A stretch of DNA of 64,000 bases from positions 6,688,501 to 6,752,500 of the forward strand of contig NZ_CP029043.1 in assembly GCF_003074055.1 (NCBI RefSeq), written 5' to 3'. Positions 10,127 to 18,846 of this stretch are shown here, one piece after another. The DNA comes from Streptomyces nigra. Its GTDB lineage: Bacteria; Actinomycetota; Actinomycetes; Streptomycetales; Streptomycetaceae. The notes under the pieces were generated by a model. That model saw nothing but the letters and a program-made list of their open reading frames with translations, was not told the DNA's origin and did no database searches. Made by a program: the position numbers and the translations under genes. Each line of letters begins with the position of its first letter. Positions within the stretch are counted from its first letter, which is position 1.

Positions 10127-10599
10127 TCCTCCTCGGCCGCGCGGCGCCTGGGCCGCGGGCGGTCGTCGTCACTGCGGCGCTTGCGGGCGGGCCGGCGGGC
10201 GGGTGCGGCATCCTCCGCCGCATCCTCCGCCGCCTCTTCCTCGGGTGTCTCGTCCTCCGGGCCGAGCACGTCGCGCACCTTGTCGGTCAGGGAGCGGGCG
10301 GTGCGCTTGGCGCCGGCCTTGCCGATCGTCTTGGCGACCGGCCCGCCGAACAGCTCCGGCACGGTCTTGGAGCGCGGGTCGCGCTCCAGGTCGAGGCGGT
10401 TGCACGCCTCGGCGAAACGCAGATAGGTGTCGACGCTGGCGACGACGATACGGGCGTCGATCTTGAGGATCTCGATGCCGACCAGTGAGACGCGCACGAA
10501 GACGTCGATCACCATGCCGCGGTCGAGGATCAGCTCCAGTACGTCGTAGACGTTGCCGGCGCGAGGCGCGCAGACGATCTCGTCAGTGTGGACGGTCAT
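10123..10599 (-). CDS. gvpA: gas vesicle shell protein GvpA, long form
   Basis: 158 aa from the ATG at 10599, preceded by AAGGA; the upstream part of the open frame is antisense to gvpO. Residues 15-70 carry the conserved GvpA fold (NVYDVLELILDRGMVIDVFV, SLVGIEILKIDARIVVASVD). The remaining roughly 85 residues are an extra charged tail ending in a Glu-rich then Arg-rich stretch. Archaeal and cyanobacterial GvpA are about 70-75 aa, while Streptomyces GvpA is usually longer (recalled). The tail could project from the shell or alter assembly. The product would form the ribbed wall of a vesicle or an intracellular compartment of unproven function in Streptomyces. Confidence 0.9.
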   Translation of the reverse strand: MTVHTDEIVCAPRAGNVYDVLELILDRGMVIDVFVRVSLVGIEILKIDARIVVASVDTYLRFAEACNRLDLERDPRSKTVPELFGGPVAKTIGKAGAKRTARSLTDKVRDVLGPEDETPEEEAAEDAAEDAAPARRPARKRRSDDDRPRPRRRAAEEE

Positions 10600-10636
10600 G
10601 CGGGAGGTCCTTCCCGTCGAGCGGTCGTGCGCGCGG

Positions 10637-10960
10637 TCACTGGTCCTGGGCGCCGCGCCGGTACCGTGCGATCCGCCGGTACTGCCGCAGTTCGCCCCCC
10701 TGGTCCAGTTCCACCTGGTAGGTCGCGAGCAGACTGGTGGTGTCGGGGATGCGCGCCAGTTCGAGCACGTCGACGTCGACGACCCAGCCGCCGTCCTCAC
10801 CGCGGCAGACGGCGGACACCCCTTCGAGGGGGTGCCCGATCAGCTCCGTGAGCGCCTCGGCGGCACTGCGGGCGGCCCCTCCGGCACCCCGCACGGTACG
10901 GCGGCGCGTGGCGGACGAGGCGGAACCCTTGCGGCGCTCGCCGGTTCCCGATTCGGTCAT
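10637..10960 (-). CDS. gvpO: gas vesicle protein GvpO, first gene of cluster
   Basis: 107 aa from ATG at 10960 (MTESGTGERRKGS). The N-terminal third is Arg/Ser-rich and probably disordered. The conserved domain is ALTELIGHPLEGVSAVCRGE followed by WVVDVDVLELARIPDTTSLL and YQVELDQGGELRQYRRIARY. It is the promoter-proximal gene of gvpOAFGJLSK, 37 nt before gvpA, and divergent from olsB. Confidence 0.9.
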   Translation of the reverse strand: MTESGTGERRKGSASSATRRRTVRGAGGAARSAAEALTELIGHPLEGVSAVCRGEDGGWVVDVDVLELARIPDTTSLLATYQVELDQGGELRQYRRIARYRRGAQDQ

Positions 10961-11172
10961 GGACCCCACTCTCGCCACATCGGCCCGGACGCGCGCCCTC
11001 AGCTACGCCGTCCGGGCCCGCCGGTCCGGCGCGAGCCGTTCAGCCACCCCACATCCCGGCTCCCCGCGCAGGACACACGCAGGTCAGCCGCGCTCGGGAG
11101 AACGGGGTCGGCGCACCGCGCGACACCGCGCGGCCGTCCCCGCCGCACCGGCCCCGTGACCAGGAGAGAGCC
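10961..11172. other. divergent control region gvpO / olsB
   Basis: 212 bp with no gene. It must hold the promoters of the leftward gvp cluster and the rightward acyltransferase pair. A tandem 10-bp repeat CACCGCGCGA/CACCGCGCGG lies at 11114-11133. AGGAGAGAG before 11173 is the olsB ribosome binding site. I see no convincing -10/-35 pair for gvpO. Confidence 0.5.
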
Positions 11173-11943
11173 ATGACCGGCGCTTCCACGCTCGCCCGTC
11201 CCCCGCAGCCCACGGCACCCACCCGCTACACCGTCCGGCTCGCCCGCGACGAGGAGGACGTCCGCGCCGCCCAGCGGTTGCGGCACGACGTCTTCGCCGG
11301 CGAGCTGGGGGCCTCGCTGGCCACCCCGCTGCCGGGGCTCGACATCGACGCCTTCGACGCCTACTGCGACCACCTGCTCGTCCGAGAGGAGTCGTCCGGG
11401 CAGGTCGTGGGCACCTACCGGCTGCTGCCGCCCGAGCGGGCCGCCGTCGCCGGACGGCTCTACTCGGAGACCGAGTTCGACCTCACCGCGATCGACGCGA
11501 TCCGCCCGGACCTGGTCGAGGTCGGCCGCTCCTGCGTCCACCCCGGCCACCGCGACGGCGCCGTGATCGGCCTGATCTGGGCGGGCATCGCCCGCTACAT
11601 GGTGGACCGCGGCCACGAGTGGCTGGCGGGCTGCTGCTCGATCCCGCTCGCCGACGGCGGCACCCTCGCCGCCGCCACCTGGGACCGGGTCCGCACCCGG
11701 CACCTCGCCCCCGCGGAGCACCGTGTACGGCCGCTGCGGCCCTGGCGGCCGGTCTCCCCGGCACCCGCCCGGCGCGTCGAACTCCCCGCCCTCCTGCGCG
11801 GATACCTGCGCCTGGGCGCCCAGGTGTGCGGTGAACCCGCACACGACCCCGAGTTCGGGGTGGCCGACCTGTACGTGCTGCTGTCGATGCGCCGGATGGA
11901 CCCGCGCTATCTGCGGCACTTCCTCTCCCTCGTCCCGGCATGA
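11173..11943 (+). CDS. olsB: GNAT-fold acyl-ACP N-acyltransferase, OlsB-like
   Basis: 256 aa with AGGAGAGAG upstream. The N-terminal half has the OlsB/hemolysin pattern: YTVRLARDEEDVRAAQRLRH, DVFAGELGA, DAYCDHLLVRE, GQVVGTYRLLPP and the conserved EVGRSCVHPGHRDGAVIGLI. In OlsB the enzyme N-acylates ornithine with 3-hydroxyacyl chains to give lyso-ornithine lipid. The next gene, overlapping by ATGA, is a PlsC-like O-acyltransferase, the expected OlsA partner. In S. coelicolor I recall such a pair lying beside sdh; here a gas-vesicle cluster lies between. Confidence 0.78.
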   Translation: MTGASTLARPPQPTAPTRYTVRLARDEEDVRAAQRLRHDVFAGELGASLATPLPGLDIDAFDAYCDHLLVREESSGQVVGTYRLLPPERAAVAGRLYSETEFDLTAIDAIRPDLVEVGRSCVHPGHRDGAVIGLIWAGIARYMVDRGHEWLAGCCSIPLADGGTLAAATWDRVRTRHLAPAEHRVRPLRPWRPVSPAPARRVELPALLRGYLRLGAQVCGEPAHDPEFGVADLYVLLSMRRMDPRYLRHFLSLVPA

Positions 11944-12854
11944 CGGCCCCGACGGGCGGAGCCGCCCCTGTCCACGCGCACGCCGCCGACACCGGGACCG
12001 TGTGGCGTCCGAGCGCCCCCTGCACCCCGCGCATCTGCGTCGAGCCCGCGGCACGGACGCGGGCCCTGCCGTGGGCCGTTCTGCGGGTGACGGCCCTGCT
12101 GCTTCTGCTGGCCGCCGGCCTGACCGTGCGTCTGGCCACCGCGCCGCTCGGCGCCCGCGTGCCGCCGGGCCCCGTCCGCCACTGGTGCCGCTGGGTGGTC
12201 CGGGCCGCAGGCTTGCGGGTCCGGATCGACGGCGCGGCCACGACCGGCACCGGCGTGCTGATCGTCGCCCGGCACGTGTCCTGGCTGGACATCCCCCTGC
12301 TGGCCGCCGTCCGCCCGGCACGGATGCTCGCCAAGTCGGAGATCCGCTCCTGGCCGGTCGCCGGCCGGCTGGCCGCCCTCGGCGGTGCCCTGTTCATCGA
12401 CCGGGACCGGATCCGCGCGCTGCACGGCACGGTCGCCCGGATCGCCGGGGCACTGCGCTCCGGCGCGGCGGTCGTCGTGTTCCCCGAGGGCAGCACCTGG
12501 TGCGGCCGGAGCGGTGGCCGCTTCCGCCGGGCCGCGTTCCAGGCCGCCCTGGACGCGGACGTCCCCGTCCTGCCCGTACGTCTGCGCTACCGGGTCACCG
12601 GCGGCCCGGCCGCCACGCTCCCGGCCTTCGTCGGCGACGACACGCTGCTCGCCTCGGTCTGGCGGGTGGTCCGGGCCCGGGGTCTGAGCGCGGAGGTGGA
12701 GGTACGGGCGCCCCTCGTGCCGGGCGCCACGACCGACCGCCGCGCGCTGGCAGGGGCGGCCGAGAGGGCGGTGGGGACACCGGGGGACGCCGTCCTCGCC
12801 GGGGAGGCCGTCCCGGCGGGAGACGGGGTGCCCCGCGTGGGAGTCACGGCATGA
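11940..12854 (+). CDS. olsA: PlsC-family 1-acyltransferase, OlsA-like
   Basis: 304 aa. One transmembrane segment at about 40-60. The acyltransferase HX4D motif is HVSWLD (about 104-109), followed by FIDRDR and the phosphate-binding FPEGST (about 182-187). The N-terminal 35 residues and C-terminal 50 residues are low complexity. It is coupled to olsB by ATGA, so it probably adds the second acyl chain to lyso-ornithine lipid; a role as lysophosphatidate acyltransferase cannot be excluded. Its last 11 bp overlap the convergent UvrA-like gene. Confidence 0.78.
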   Translation: MTAPTGGAAPVHAHAADTGTVWRPSAPCTPRICVEPAARTRALPWAVLRVTALLLLLAAGLTVRLATAPLGARVPPGPVRHWCRWVVRAAGLRVRIDGAATTGTGVLIVARHVSWLDIPLLAAVRPARMLAKSEIRSWPVAGRLAALGGALFIDRDRIRALHGTVARIAGALRSGAAVVVFPEGSTWCGRSGGRFRRAAFQAALDADVPVLPVRLRYRVTGGPAATLPAFVGDDTLLASVWRVVRARGLSAEVEVRAPLVPGATTDRRALAGAAERAVGTPGDAVLAGEAVPAGDGVPRVGVTA

Positions 12855-15177
12855 CGCGCGCCAGATACGGCGCCGTGGCGCTGTCCGCCGTCGCCGCCAC
12901 CTCCGCCGGGGTGCCCGCCGCCACGATCCGGCCGCCCGCGTCGCCGCCGCCCGGGCCGAGGTCGATCACCCAGTCGGCGCCCGCGACGACGGACATGTCG
13001 TGCTCGACCACGATCACGGTGTTCCCGGCGTCGACCAGGCCGTGCAGCTGACGCATCAGCACCTCGACGTCGGCCGGGTGCAGTCCGGTCGTCGGCTCGT
13101 CCAGGAGATACAGGGTGTGTCCGCGCCGGCCGCGCTGCAGCTCGCTCGCCAGCTTGATGCGCTGCGCCTCGCCGCCGGACAGCTCGGTCGCGGGCTGGCC
13201 CAGCCGGAGATAGCCGAGCCCGACGTCCAGGAGCGTGGCCAGACTCCGGGCCACGGCCGGGGTGTCGGCGAAGAAGTCCGCGGCGGCCTCGACCGTCAGG
13301 TCCAGCACCTCGGCGACACTGCGCCCCCGGTACCGCACCTCCAGCGTCTCCGCGTTGTAGCGGGCCCCGCCGCACTCCGGGCACGGCGCGTACGTGCTCG
13401 GCAGGAACAGCAGCTCCACGCTGACGAACCCCTCGCCCTGACAGGTCTCGCAGCGCCCGCCGGCCACGTTGAAGGAGAACCGCCCGGCGCCGTACCCCCG
13501 CGCCCGGGCCTCGTCGGTGCCCGCGAACACCCTGCGCACGACGTCGAACAGACCCGTGTAGGTCGCGAGGTTGGAGCGCGGCGTACGGCCGATCGGCCGC
13601 TGGTCGACCGAGACGAGCCGGCCGACACCCGGCAGCTCCTCGGTGATCTCGCCGATGAGCGTGGACTTGCCCGACCCCGACACCCCGGTGACAGCGGTGA
13701 ACACCCCGAGCGGGAACGCGGCCGTCACCTCGCGCAGGTTGTGCCGGGTGACCGGCCCGACCGTGAGACGGCCCCGCGCCGCCCGCACCTCGCGCCTCGC
13801 CGCCGGGGCCTCGTCGAACAGGAACCGTGCCGTGGCCGACTCCGCGACCGACGCCAGCTCCGCCACCGGCCCGCTGTGCAGCACCCGCCCGCCGTGCTCA
13901 CCGGCCCGAGGCCCCACGTCCACCAGCCAGTCCGCGCCCCGCATCACATCGAGGTGGTGCTCGACCACGAACACCGAGTTCCCGGACTCCTTCAGCCGGG
14001 CCAGCACCCGCAGCAGCGCCTCCGTGTCCGCCGGGTGCAGCCCCGCCGACGGCTCGTCGAGGACGTACACCACCCCGAACAGCCCGGACCTCAACTGCGT
14101 CGCCAGCCGCAGGCGTTGCAGCTCGCCCGCCGACAGGCTGGGAGTGGCCCGGTCGAGGCTGAGATAGCCGAGGCCCAGCTCGAGCACGGGCGCGATCCTG
14201 GCCTTCAGATCGCCGGTCAGCACCCGCGCGGTCTCCGACCCCCCGCCGTCCAGCGTCCGCGCCAGCTCGACGAGCGGCAGCGCGGCCAGCTCGGCGATCG
14301 TCCGGCCCGCGAAAGTGACGGCCAGCGCCTCCGGCCGCAGCCTGCTGCCCCCGCACGCCGGGCAGGGCGCGGCGGTCAGGAACCGCTCCGCCCTGGCCCG
14401 CAGCGTCGCGCTCCGCGAGTCCGCGAACGTCTTCATGACGTACCGCCGGGCGCTCATGTACGTGCCCTGGTACGGGCGTTGGATGCGGTCGGCGTCACGC
14501 ACCGGGTGGACCGTGACGACCGGCTGCTCGTCGGTGAACAGGATCCATTGCCTCTGCTCGGCCGGCAGCTCCCGCCACGGCCGGTCCACGTCGTAGCCCA
14601 GCGCGTCGAGGATGTCGCGCAGGTTCTTGCCCTGCCAGGCCCCCGGCCACGCGGCGATCGCGCCCTCCCGGATCGACAGCGACGGGTCGGGCACCAGCGA
14701 CTCCTCGGTCGTCCGGTGCACCCGGCCCAGCCCATGGCACTCCGGACACGCCCCGGCGGCGGTGTTCGGCGAGAAGGAGTCCGAGTCGAGCCGCTCCGCG
14801 CCCGGCGGATAGTCGCCGGCCCGGGAGTACAGCATCCGCAGGGAGTTGGAGAGATTGGTGACCGTGCCGACGGAGGACCGCGACGTCGGCGCGGAGCGGC
14901 GCTGCTGGAGCGACACGGCGGGCGGCAGCCCGGTGATCTCCCCGACCTTCGGCGCGCCGACCTGATGGATCAGCCGGCGGGCGTACGGGGCGACCGACTC
15001 GAAGTAGCGGCGCTGCGCCTCGGCGTAGATCGTGCCGAAGGCCAGCGACGACTTCCCGGAGCCGGACACCCCCGTGAACACGGCCAGCACATCGCGCGGG
15101 ATGTCGACGTCCACGCCCCGGAGGTTGTGCTCACGGGCGCCGCGGACGCGGACGTAGGGGTCGTGCGGGGAGTGCAT
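12844..15177 (-). CDS. UvrA-like ABC ATPase, short (UvrA2/drug-resistance type)
   Basis: 777 aa from the ATG at 15177, with GGAG about 10 nt upstream. Two ABC modules are visible: Walker A GVSGSGKSS at 36-44 and GVSGSGKST near 500, with signatures LSAGELQRL near 349 and LSGGEAQRIK near 667. Zinc-ligand motifs CPACGG (about 272), CETCQGEG and CPECGG (about 580-600) are present. True UvrA is about 950-1000 aa. The missing length corresponds to the UvrB-binding insertion, so this belongs with UvrA2-type proteins that protect against intercalating drugs rather than acting as the main repair subunit. A drug substrate is inferred, not seen. Confidence 0.87.
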   Translation of the reverse strand: MHSPHDPYVRVRGAREHNLRGVDVDIPRDVLAVFTGVSGSGKSSLAFGTIYAEAQRRYFESVAPYARRLIHQVGAPKVGEITGLPPAVSLQQRRSAPTSRSSVGTVTNLSNSLRMLYSRAGDYPPGAERLDSDSFSPNTAAGACPECHGLGRVHRTTEESLVPDPSLSIREGAIAAWPGAWQGKNLRDILDALGYDVDRPWRELPAEQRQWILFTDEQPVVTVHPVRDADRIQRPYQGTYMSARRYVMKTFADSRSATLRARAERFLTAAPCPACGGSRLRPEALAVTFAGRTIAELAALPLVELARTLDGGGSETARVLTGDLKARIAPVLELGLGYLSLDRATPSLSAGELQRLRLATQLRSGLFGVVYVLDEPSAGLHPADTEALLRVLARLKESGNSVFVVEHHLDVMRGADWLVDVGPRAGEHGGRVLHSGPVAELASVAESATARFLFDEAPAARREVRAARGRLTVGPVTRHNLREVTAAFPLGVFTAVTGVSGSGKSTLIGEITEELPGVGRLVSVDQRPIGRTPRSNLATYTGLFDVVRRVFAGTDEARARGYGAGRFSFNVAGGRCETCQGEGFVSVELLFLPSTYAPCPECGGARYNAETLEVRYRGRSVAEVLDLTVEAAADFFADTPAVARSLATLLDVGLGYLRLGQPATELSGGEAQRIKLASELQRGRRGHTLYLLDEPTTGLHPADVEVLMRQLHGLVDAGNTVIVVEHDMSVVAGADWVIDLGPGGGDAGGRIVAAGTPAEVAATADSATAPYLARVMP

Positions 15178-15232
15178 GGGGCGGTGCTCCGGGAGAAGGG
15201 CGGGGACAGGGCTCCTCAGCCTAGGCAACCCG

Positions 15233-16231
15233 TCAGGAGTGGACGATCCGGGCGAGCCGCCGGTAGGAGTCCACCAGCGCCTCCCGGTCGTACGTGCTGG
15301 TCGTCACCAGCACCTCCTGGGCGCCGGTCTCCTTCAGCACCGTCTCCAGCTCGTGCGCGACCTGCTCCTCGGTGCCCGCCACATGCCCGGCGAGCCCCCG
15401 CTCGTAGAACTCGCGCTCCCGGCCGGACAGGGACAGCGCCTCCACGCGCTCGGCGGGCGGCAGCGGCGGGAAGGTGCCGTGCGTCCGGGAGTACGCCATC
15501 GACCACGCCTCCGGCACCAGCAGCCGGCGGGCCTCCTCGGGGGTGGCGGCCACCGCCACGGTGCCGGAGATCACCACGTACGGCTCGGACGCCCACGGCG
15601 ACGGCCGGAACCGCTCCCGGTACCGGTCGACACCGCGCCGCATCCGCTCACGGTCGCGCAGGTCGCCGATCACCATGGGCAGCCCGGCGCGGGCCGCGAT
15701 GTCCGCGCCCTCGCCCATGGCCAGCACGAACGGCGGCACCGTCAGACCCTCCGGCGGCCGGGCGTGCACCCCCGTCGGCGAGGTCCCGCGGAACCAGCCC
15801 AGCAGCTCCTCCAACTGGCCCGCGAAGTCCTCGGCGTCCTCCTTGTCCCGGCCGAGCGCCTTGCGCACCCCGCCGGTGAAGCCCACCGAACGGCCCAGCC
15901 CCATGTCGATCCGCCCCGGGAACAGCGACTCCAGCACACCGAACTGCTCGGCCACCACGAGCGGCCGGTGGTTCGGCAGCATCACCCCGCCGGTGCCGAC
16001 CCGGATCGTGCGCGTCGCCCCGGCCACGGCGGCGGCCAGCACCGTCGGAGCGGAGCCCGCGACCCCGGGCACCCCGTGGTGCTCCGACACCCAGAAACGA
16101 TGGAAGCCGAGCTTCTCGGCCACCCGCGCCAGCGCCACGGTGTCCCGCAGCGCCTCCGGGGCCGTGCGGCCCTCCCGCGTGCGGGAACGGTCGAGGACGG
16201 AGAAACGGGTCGAGGCGATCACGGAGCTCAT
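15233..16231 (-). CDS. LLM-class flavin-dependent oxidoreductase (luciferase-like)
   Basis: 332 aa. The family hallmarks are LARVAEKLGFHRFWVSEHHG near residue 38-57, the VGTGGVMLPNHRPLVVAEQF segment and FPGRIDMGLGRSVGF. It is a bacterial-luciferase-like TIM barrel using FMNH2 or F420H2. It lies 55 bp upstream of the UvrA-like gene and could form a transcription unit with it. Upstream, a GGAAT (minus strand, 16265-16261) is followed after 17 nt by GTT, one base short of a SigR consensus. Confidence 0.88.
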   Translation of the reverse strand: MSSVIASTRFSVLDRSRTREGRTAPEALRDTVALARVAEKLGFHRFWVSEHHGVPGVAGSAPTVLAAAVAGATRTIRVGTGGVMLPNHRPLVVAEQFGVLESLFPGRIDMGLGRSVGFTGGVRKALGRDKEDAEDFAGQLEELLGWFRGTSPTGVHARPPEGLTVPPFVLAMGEGADIAARAGLPMVIGDLRDRERMRRGVDRYRERFRPSPWASEPYVVISGTVAVAATPEEARRLLVPEAWSMAYSRTHGTFPPLPPAERVEALSLSGREREFYERGLAGHVAGTEEQVAHELETVLKETGAQEVLVTTSTYDREALVDSYRRLARIVHS

Positions 16232-16309
16232 ACAAGGTTCAACACACGCGGGCGCCGGAGATTCCTGCCGGGCGGCACCGCGTCACACCCGGACCGTACG
16301 CTGTCGGAC

Positions 16310-16801
16310 GTGACCGACAGCAGCCGACGTCCGCTCGCCGTGTTCGACCTGGACAACACCCTCGCCGACACCGGCCACCGCCAGCACTTCCTCGAGCGCA
16401 AGCCCCGCGACTGGGACGGCTTCTTCGCCGCCGCGCCCCAGGACCCGCCGCTCGAGGAGGGCATCGCGCTGGCCCGGGAGAGCGCGAAGGAGTGCGAGAT
16501 CGTCTACCTGACCGGCCGGCCCGCCCGCTGCCGGCGCGACACGCTCGACTGGCTCGCCGCGCACGGTCTGCCCGACGGGGACCTGCACATGCGCCGCGAC
16601 GACGACCGCAGGCCCGCCCGGCGCGCCAAGCTGGAGATCCTGCGCCGCCTCGCCCGCACCCGGGAGATCCGGGTCCTGGTGGACGACGACGAGCTGGTGT
16701 GCGAGGACGCAGAACGGGCCGGCTTCAGGGTGGTGCTGGCGCGCTGGACGGCCCCGTCCACCACCCTGGAGGAGGCACAGGAGCGCGAGGGACGCACCTG
16801 A
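16310..16801 (+). CDS. HAD-superfamily phosphatase domain protein
   Basis: 163 aa from GTG at 16310. The HAD motif I is FDLDNTLAD (about 12-20), motif II YLTGRPARCR, and motif III/IV near RVLVDDDELVCEDAERAGF. No cap domain fits in this length, so it is a minimal HAD of the polynucleotide-kinase-3-phosphatase type. TACGCT at 16297-16302 ends 7 nt before the GTG, suggesting a leaderless transcript. It converges with the dodecin gene, with 12 bp between the stops. Confidence 0.8.
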   Translation: MTDSSRRPLAVFDLDNTLADTGHRQHFLERKPRDWDGFFAAAPQDPPLEEGIALARESAKECEIVYLTGRPARCRRDTLDWLAAHGLPDGDLHMRRDDDRRPARRAKLEILRRLARTREIRVLVDDDELVCEDAERAGFRVVLARWTAPSTTLEEAQEREGRT

Positions 16802-16813
16802 GGGCAGATGCCC

Positions 16814-17029
16814 CTACTCGGACTCCTCCAGGCGGAAGCCGACCTTCATCGTCACCTGCCAGTGCGCGATGTCACCGTCGTCGAGCTGGCCGCGTACGTC
16901 GGTCACCTCGAACCAGTCCAGGTTCCGCAGGGTCTGTGAGGCCCGCGCGATGCCGTTGCGGATGGCCTGGTCCACGCCGTCCGGCGAGGTGCCGACGATG
17001 TCCGTGACCCGGTAGGTGTGGTTCGACAT
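16814..17029 (-). CDS. dodecin family flavin-binding protein
   Basis: 71 aa from ATG at 17029 (the open frame begins 17 codons earlier). The sequence has the dodecin pattern: TYRVTDIVGTSPDGVDQAIR, then the Trp-containing LDWFEVTDVRGQL and HWQVTMKVGFRLEE. Dodecins are small dodecamers that store and quench riboflavin, FMN or CoA. It sits 66 bp downstream of egtD on the same strand and could be read through from the egt operon. Confidence 0.9.
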   Translation of the reverse strand: MSNHTYRVTDIVGTSPDGVDQAIRNGIARASQTLRNLDWFEVTDVRGQLDDGDIAHWQVTMKVGFRLEESE

Positions 17030-17095
17030 GTGGGTGCTCCTCTCACACGCGTCACTCCACCGTGCCCCACCGCGGGGCATCGCGCGAGCCGTCCG

Positions 17096-18058
17096 TCACA
17101 GGGGTGTGCTGAGCGAGAGCGCGAACCGGCCCGCGGCGTCCGTCCACCAGTGGGTCAGTTCGAGCCCGGCCGCCGTCAGTTCGGCGCGCACCCCGTCCCG
17201 GCGGAACTTCGCCGACACCTCGGTGCGCATCTCCTCGCCCGCCGCGAAGTCCACGGCGAGGTCCAGCGCGGGCACCTTCACGGTCTGCGCGGTACGGGCG
17301 CGCAGCCGCATCTCGATCCACTCCTGACGGGGGTCCCACACCGCCACGTGGTCGAAGGCGCCGGGGTCGAAGTCGGCGCCCAGCTCCCGGTCGATCACGG
17401 TGAGGACGTTCTTGTTGAAGGCGGCCGTCACCCCGGCCGCGTCGTCGTAGGCGTCGACCAGGACCCGTTCGTCCTTGACCAGGTCGGTGCCGAGCAGCAG
17501 CGCGTCGCCGGGGGACAGCAGCGTCCGTACGGAGGCGAGGAACGTGGCGCGCTCCGGTGGCAGGAGGTTGCCGATGGTGCCGCCGAGGAACGCCACCAGG
17601 CGGGGGCCCGGTGTGTCGGGCAGGTCCAGGCCGGCGGTGAAGTCGGCGATCAGGGCGTGCACCTCCAGCCCCGGCCGCTCCGCGACGAGGGTCTGCCCGG
17701 CCTGGGTGAGGGCGCTCTCGCTGACGTCGACGGGGACGTACGTGTGCAGGCCGGTCAGGGCGTCGATCAGGTACCGGGTCTTCTCGGACGAGCCGGAGCC
17801 CAGCTCGACCAGGGTGCGGGCACCGGTGGCGGCGGCGATCTCACCGGCCCGGCCGGTCAGGATCTCCCGCTCCGCGCGCGTCGGGTAGTACTCGGGCAAC
17901 TCGGTGATCTTCTCGAAGAGTTCGCTGCCCTGGGCGTCGTAGAACCACTTCGGCGGCAGCGTCTTGGGCGTGCTGGTCAGGCCCGCGAGGACGTCGGCGC
18001 GCAGCGCGGCCGAGGTGGCGTCCTCGGGGAGGGTGCGGGTGATACGGAACGGGCTCAC
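17096..18058 (-). CDS. egtD: L-histidine N(alpha)-methyltransferase EgtD
   Basis: 320 aa from GTG at 18058, overlapping the egtC stop (GTGA); the longer frame upstream is antisense to egtC/egtB. SAM-binding motif LVELGSGSSEKTRYLIDAL (about 83-101), preceded by the family's KWFYDAQGSELFEKITELPE and YYPTRAE. It trimethylates histidine to hercynine, the first step of ergothioneine synthesis. It is the last gene of egtABCD, and its length is near that of mycobacterial EgtD. Confidence 0.94.
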   Translation of the reverse strand: MSPFRITRTLPEDATSAALRADVLAGLTSTPKTLPPKWFYDAQGSELFEKITELPEYYPTRAEREILTGRAGEIAAATGARTLVELGSGSSEKTRYLIDALTGLHTYVPVDVSESALTQAGQTLVAERPGLEVHALIADFTAGLDLPDTPGPRLVAFLGGTIGNLLPPERATFLASVRTLLSPGDALLLGTDLVKDERVLVDAYDDAAGVTAAFNKNVLTVIDRELGADFDPGAFDHVAVWDPRQEWIEMRLRARTAQTVKVPALDLAVDFAAGEEMRTEVSAKFRRDGVRAELTAAGLELTHWWTDAAGRFALSLSTPL

Positions 18059-18846
18059 GTGCGGGGCTCCTTGCGTGGTGCGGGGGCCGGGGCGGCGCTG
18101 GGTTCCTTGAGCGGAGTGAGGAGGACGTCGGTGCGGCTCGCGGCGAGCAGGGTGCGGTCGGGGACCTCCTGCCAGTGCGGGTCGTCGTCGTAGGGCTCGG
18201 AGGCCACGACGGTGCCGCCGCCGGTCCGGCGCAGATACCAGAGGGTGTCGCCCCAGGTGGTCGCGGTGATGGTCGCGCCGTCGGTGAGGAGCAGGTTGAG
18301 CCGGGAACCGGGGGCCGCCTCGGCGACCTCCAGGACCGTGTCGGTCAGCGCCTGCCCCTGGCCGTCGCCGTCGCGCAGCCGGGCGAGGACGAGTGCCCAG
18401 ACGAACGCCGAGTCGTTGCGGGCCTCCATGGACAGCAGCTCCACGGCGGGCAGCGTCGGCGTCAGGGGCGCAAGCGAGCCGGGCCAGCCCTTCACGGCGC
18501 CGTTGTGGCTGAACAGCCAGGCGCCGGCGGCGAACGGGGCCGCCGCGGCCTCCTGGTCGGCGCCCGGCACCGTCGCGTCCCGTACGGCGGCGAGCAGCGC
18601 GGTGCTGCGCACGACGCGGGCGAGGTCCGCGAACGACGGGTCCGCCCACATCGGCCCGGCACGCCGGTACCGGGCCGGCACCGGGTCCTCCTCGGCGTAC
18701 CAGCCGACCCCGAAACCGTCGGCGTTGACGGTGCCGTACCGCTGGTGCCGGGGCGCCCAGGCCTGCCGGTACAGGCCGTGCGGGGGCTCCACGAGGAGCC
18801 GGCCGAGCGGCTCCCCGGGGCCCACGTAGGCGAGATGACGGCACAT
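18055..18846 (-). CDS. egtC: gamma-glutamyl hercynylcysteine S-oxide hydrolase EgtC
   Basis: 263 aa. Ntn-type amidohydrolase with the catalytic Cys as residue 2 (MCRHLAYVG), plus the class II glutamine-amidotransferase landmarks NADGFGVGWY and FSHNGAVKGW. It removes glutamate from the EgtB product. Its ATG overlaps the egtB stop (TGATG) and its stop overlaps egtD. The last 25 residues are a Pro/Ala/Lys-rich tail. Confidence 0.93.
   Translation of the reverse strand: MCRHLAYVGPGEPLGRLLVEPPHGLYRQAWAPRHQRYGTVNADGFGVGWYAEEDPVPARYRRAGPMWADPSFADLARVVRSTALLAAVRDATVPGADQEAAAAPFAAGAWLFSHNGAVKGWPGSLAPLTPTLPAVELLSMEARNDSAFVWALVLARLRDGDGQGQALTDTVLEVAEAAPGSRLNLLLTDGATITATTWGDTLWYLRRTGGGTVVASEPYDDDPHWQEVPDRTLLAASRTDVLLTPLKEPSAAPAPAPRKEPRT

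Noticed and set aside
12844..15177. Main excinuclease UvrA
   Set aside because: About 200 residues too short and outside any repair gene context.
13000..15879. 960-codon plus-strand frame opposite the UvrA-like and LLM genes
   Set aside because: Shadow of two well-recognised minus-strand genes; no motif of its own.
16241..16265. SigR promoter for the LLM gene at 15233-16231
   Set aside because: GGAAT and GTT are present but separated by 17 nt rather than 18-19; treated as chance without expression data.
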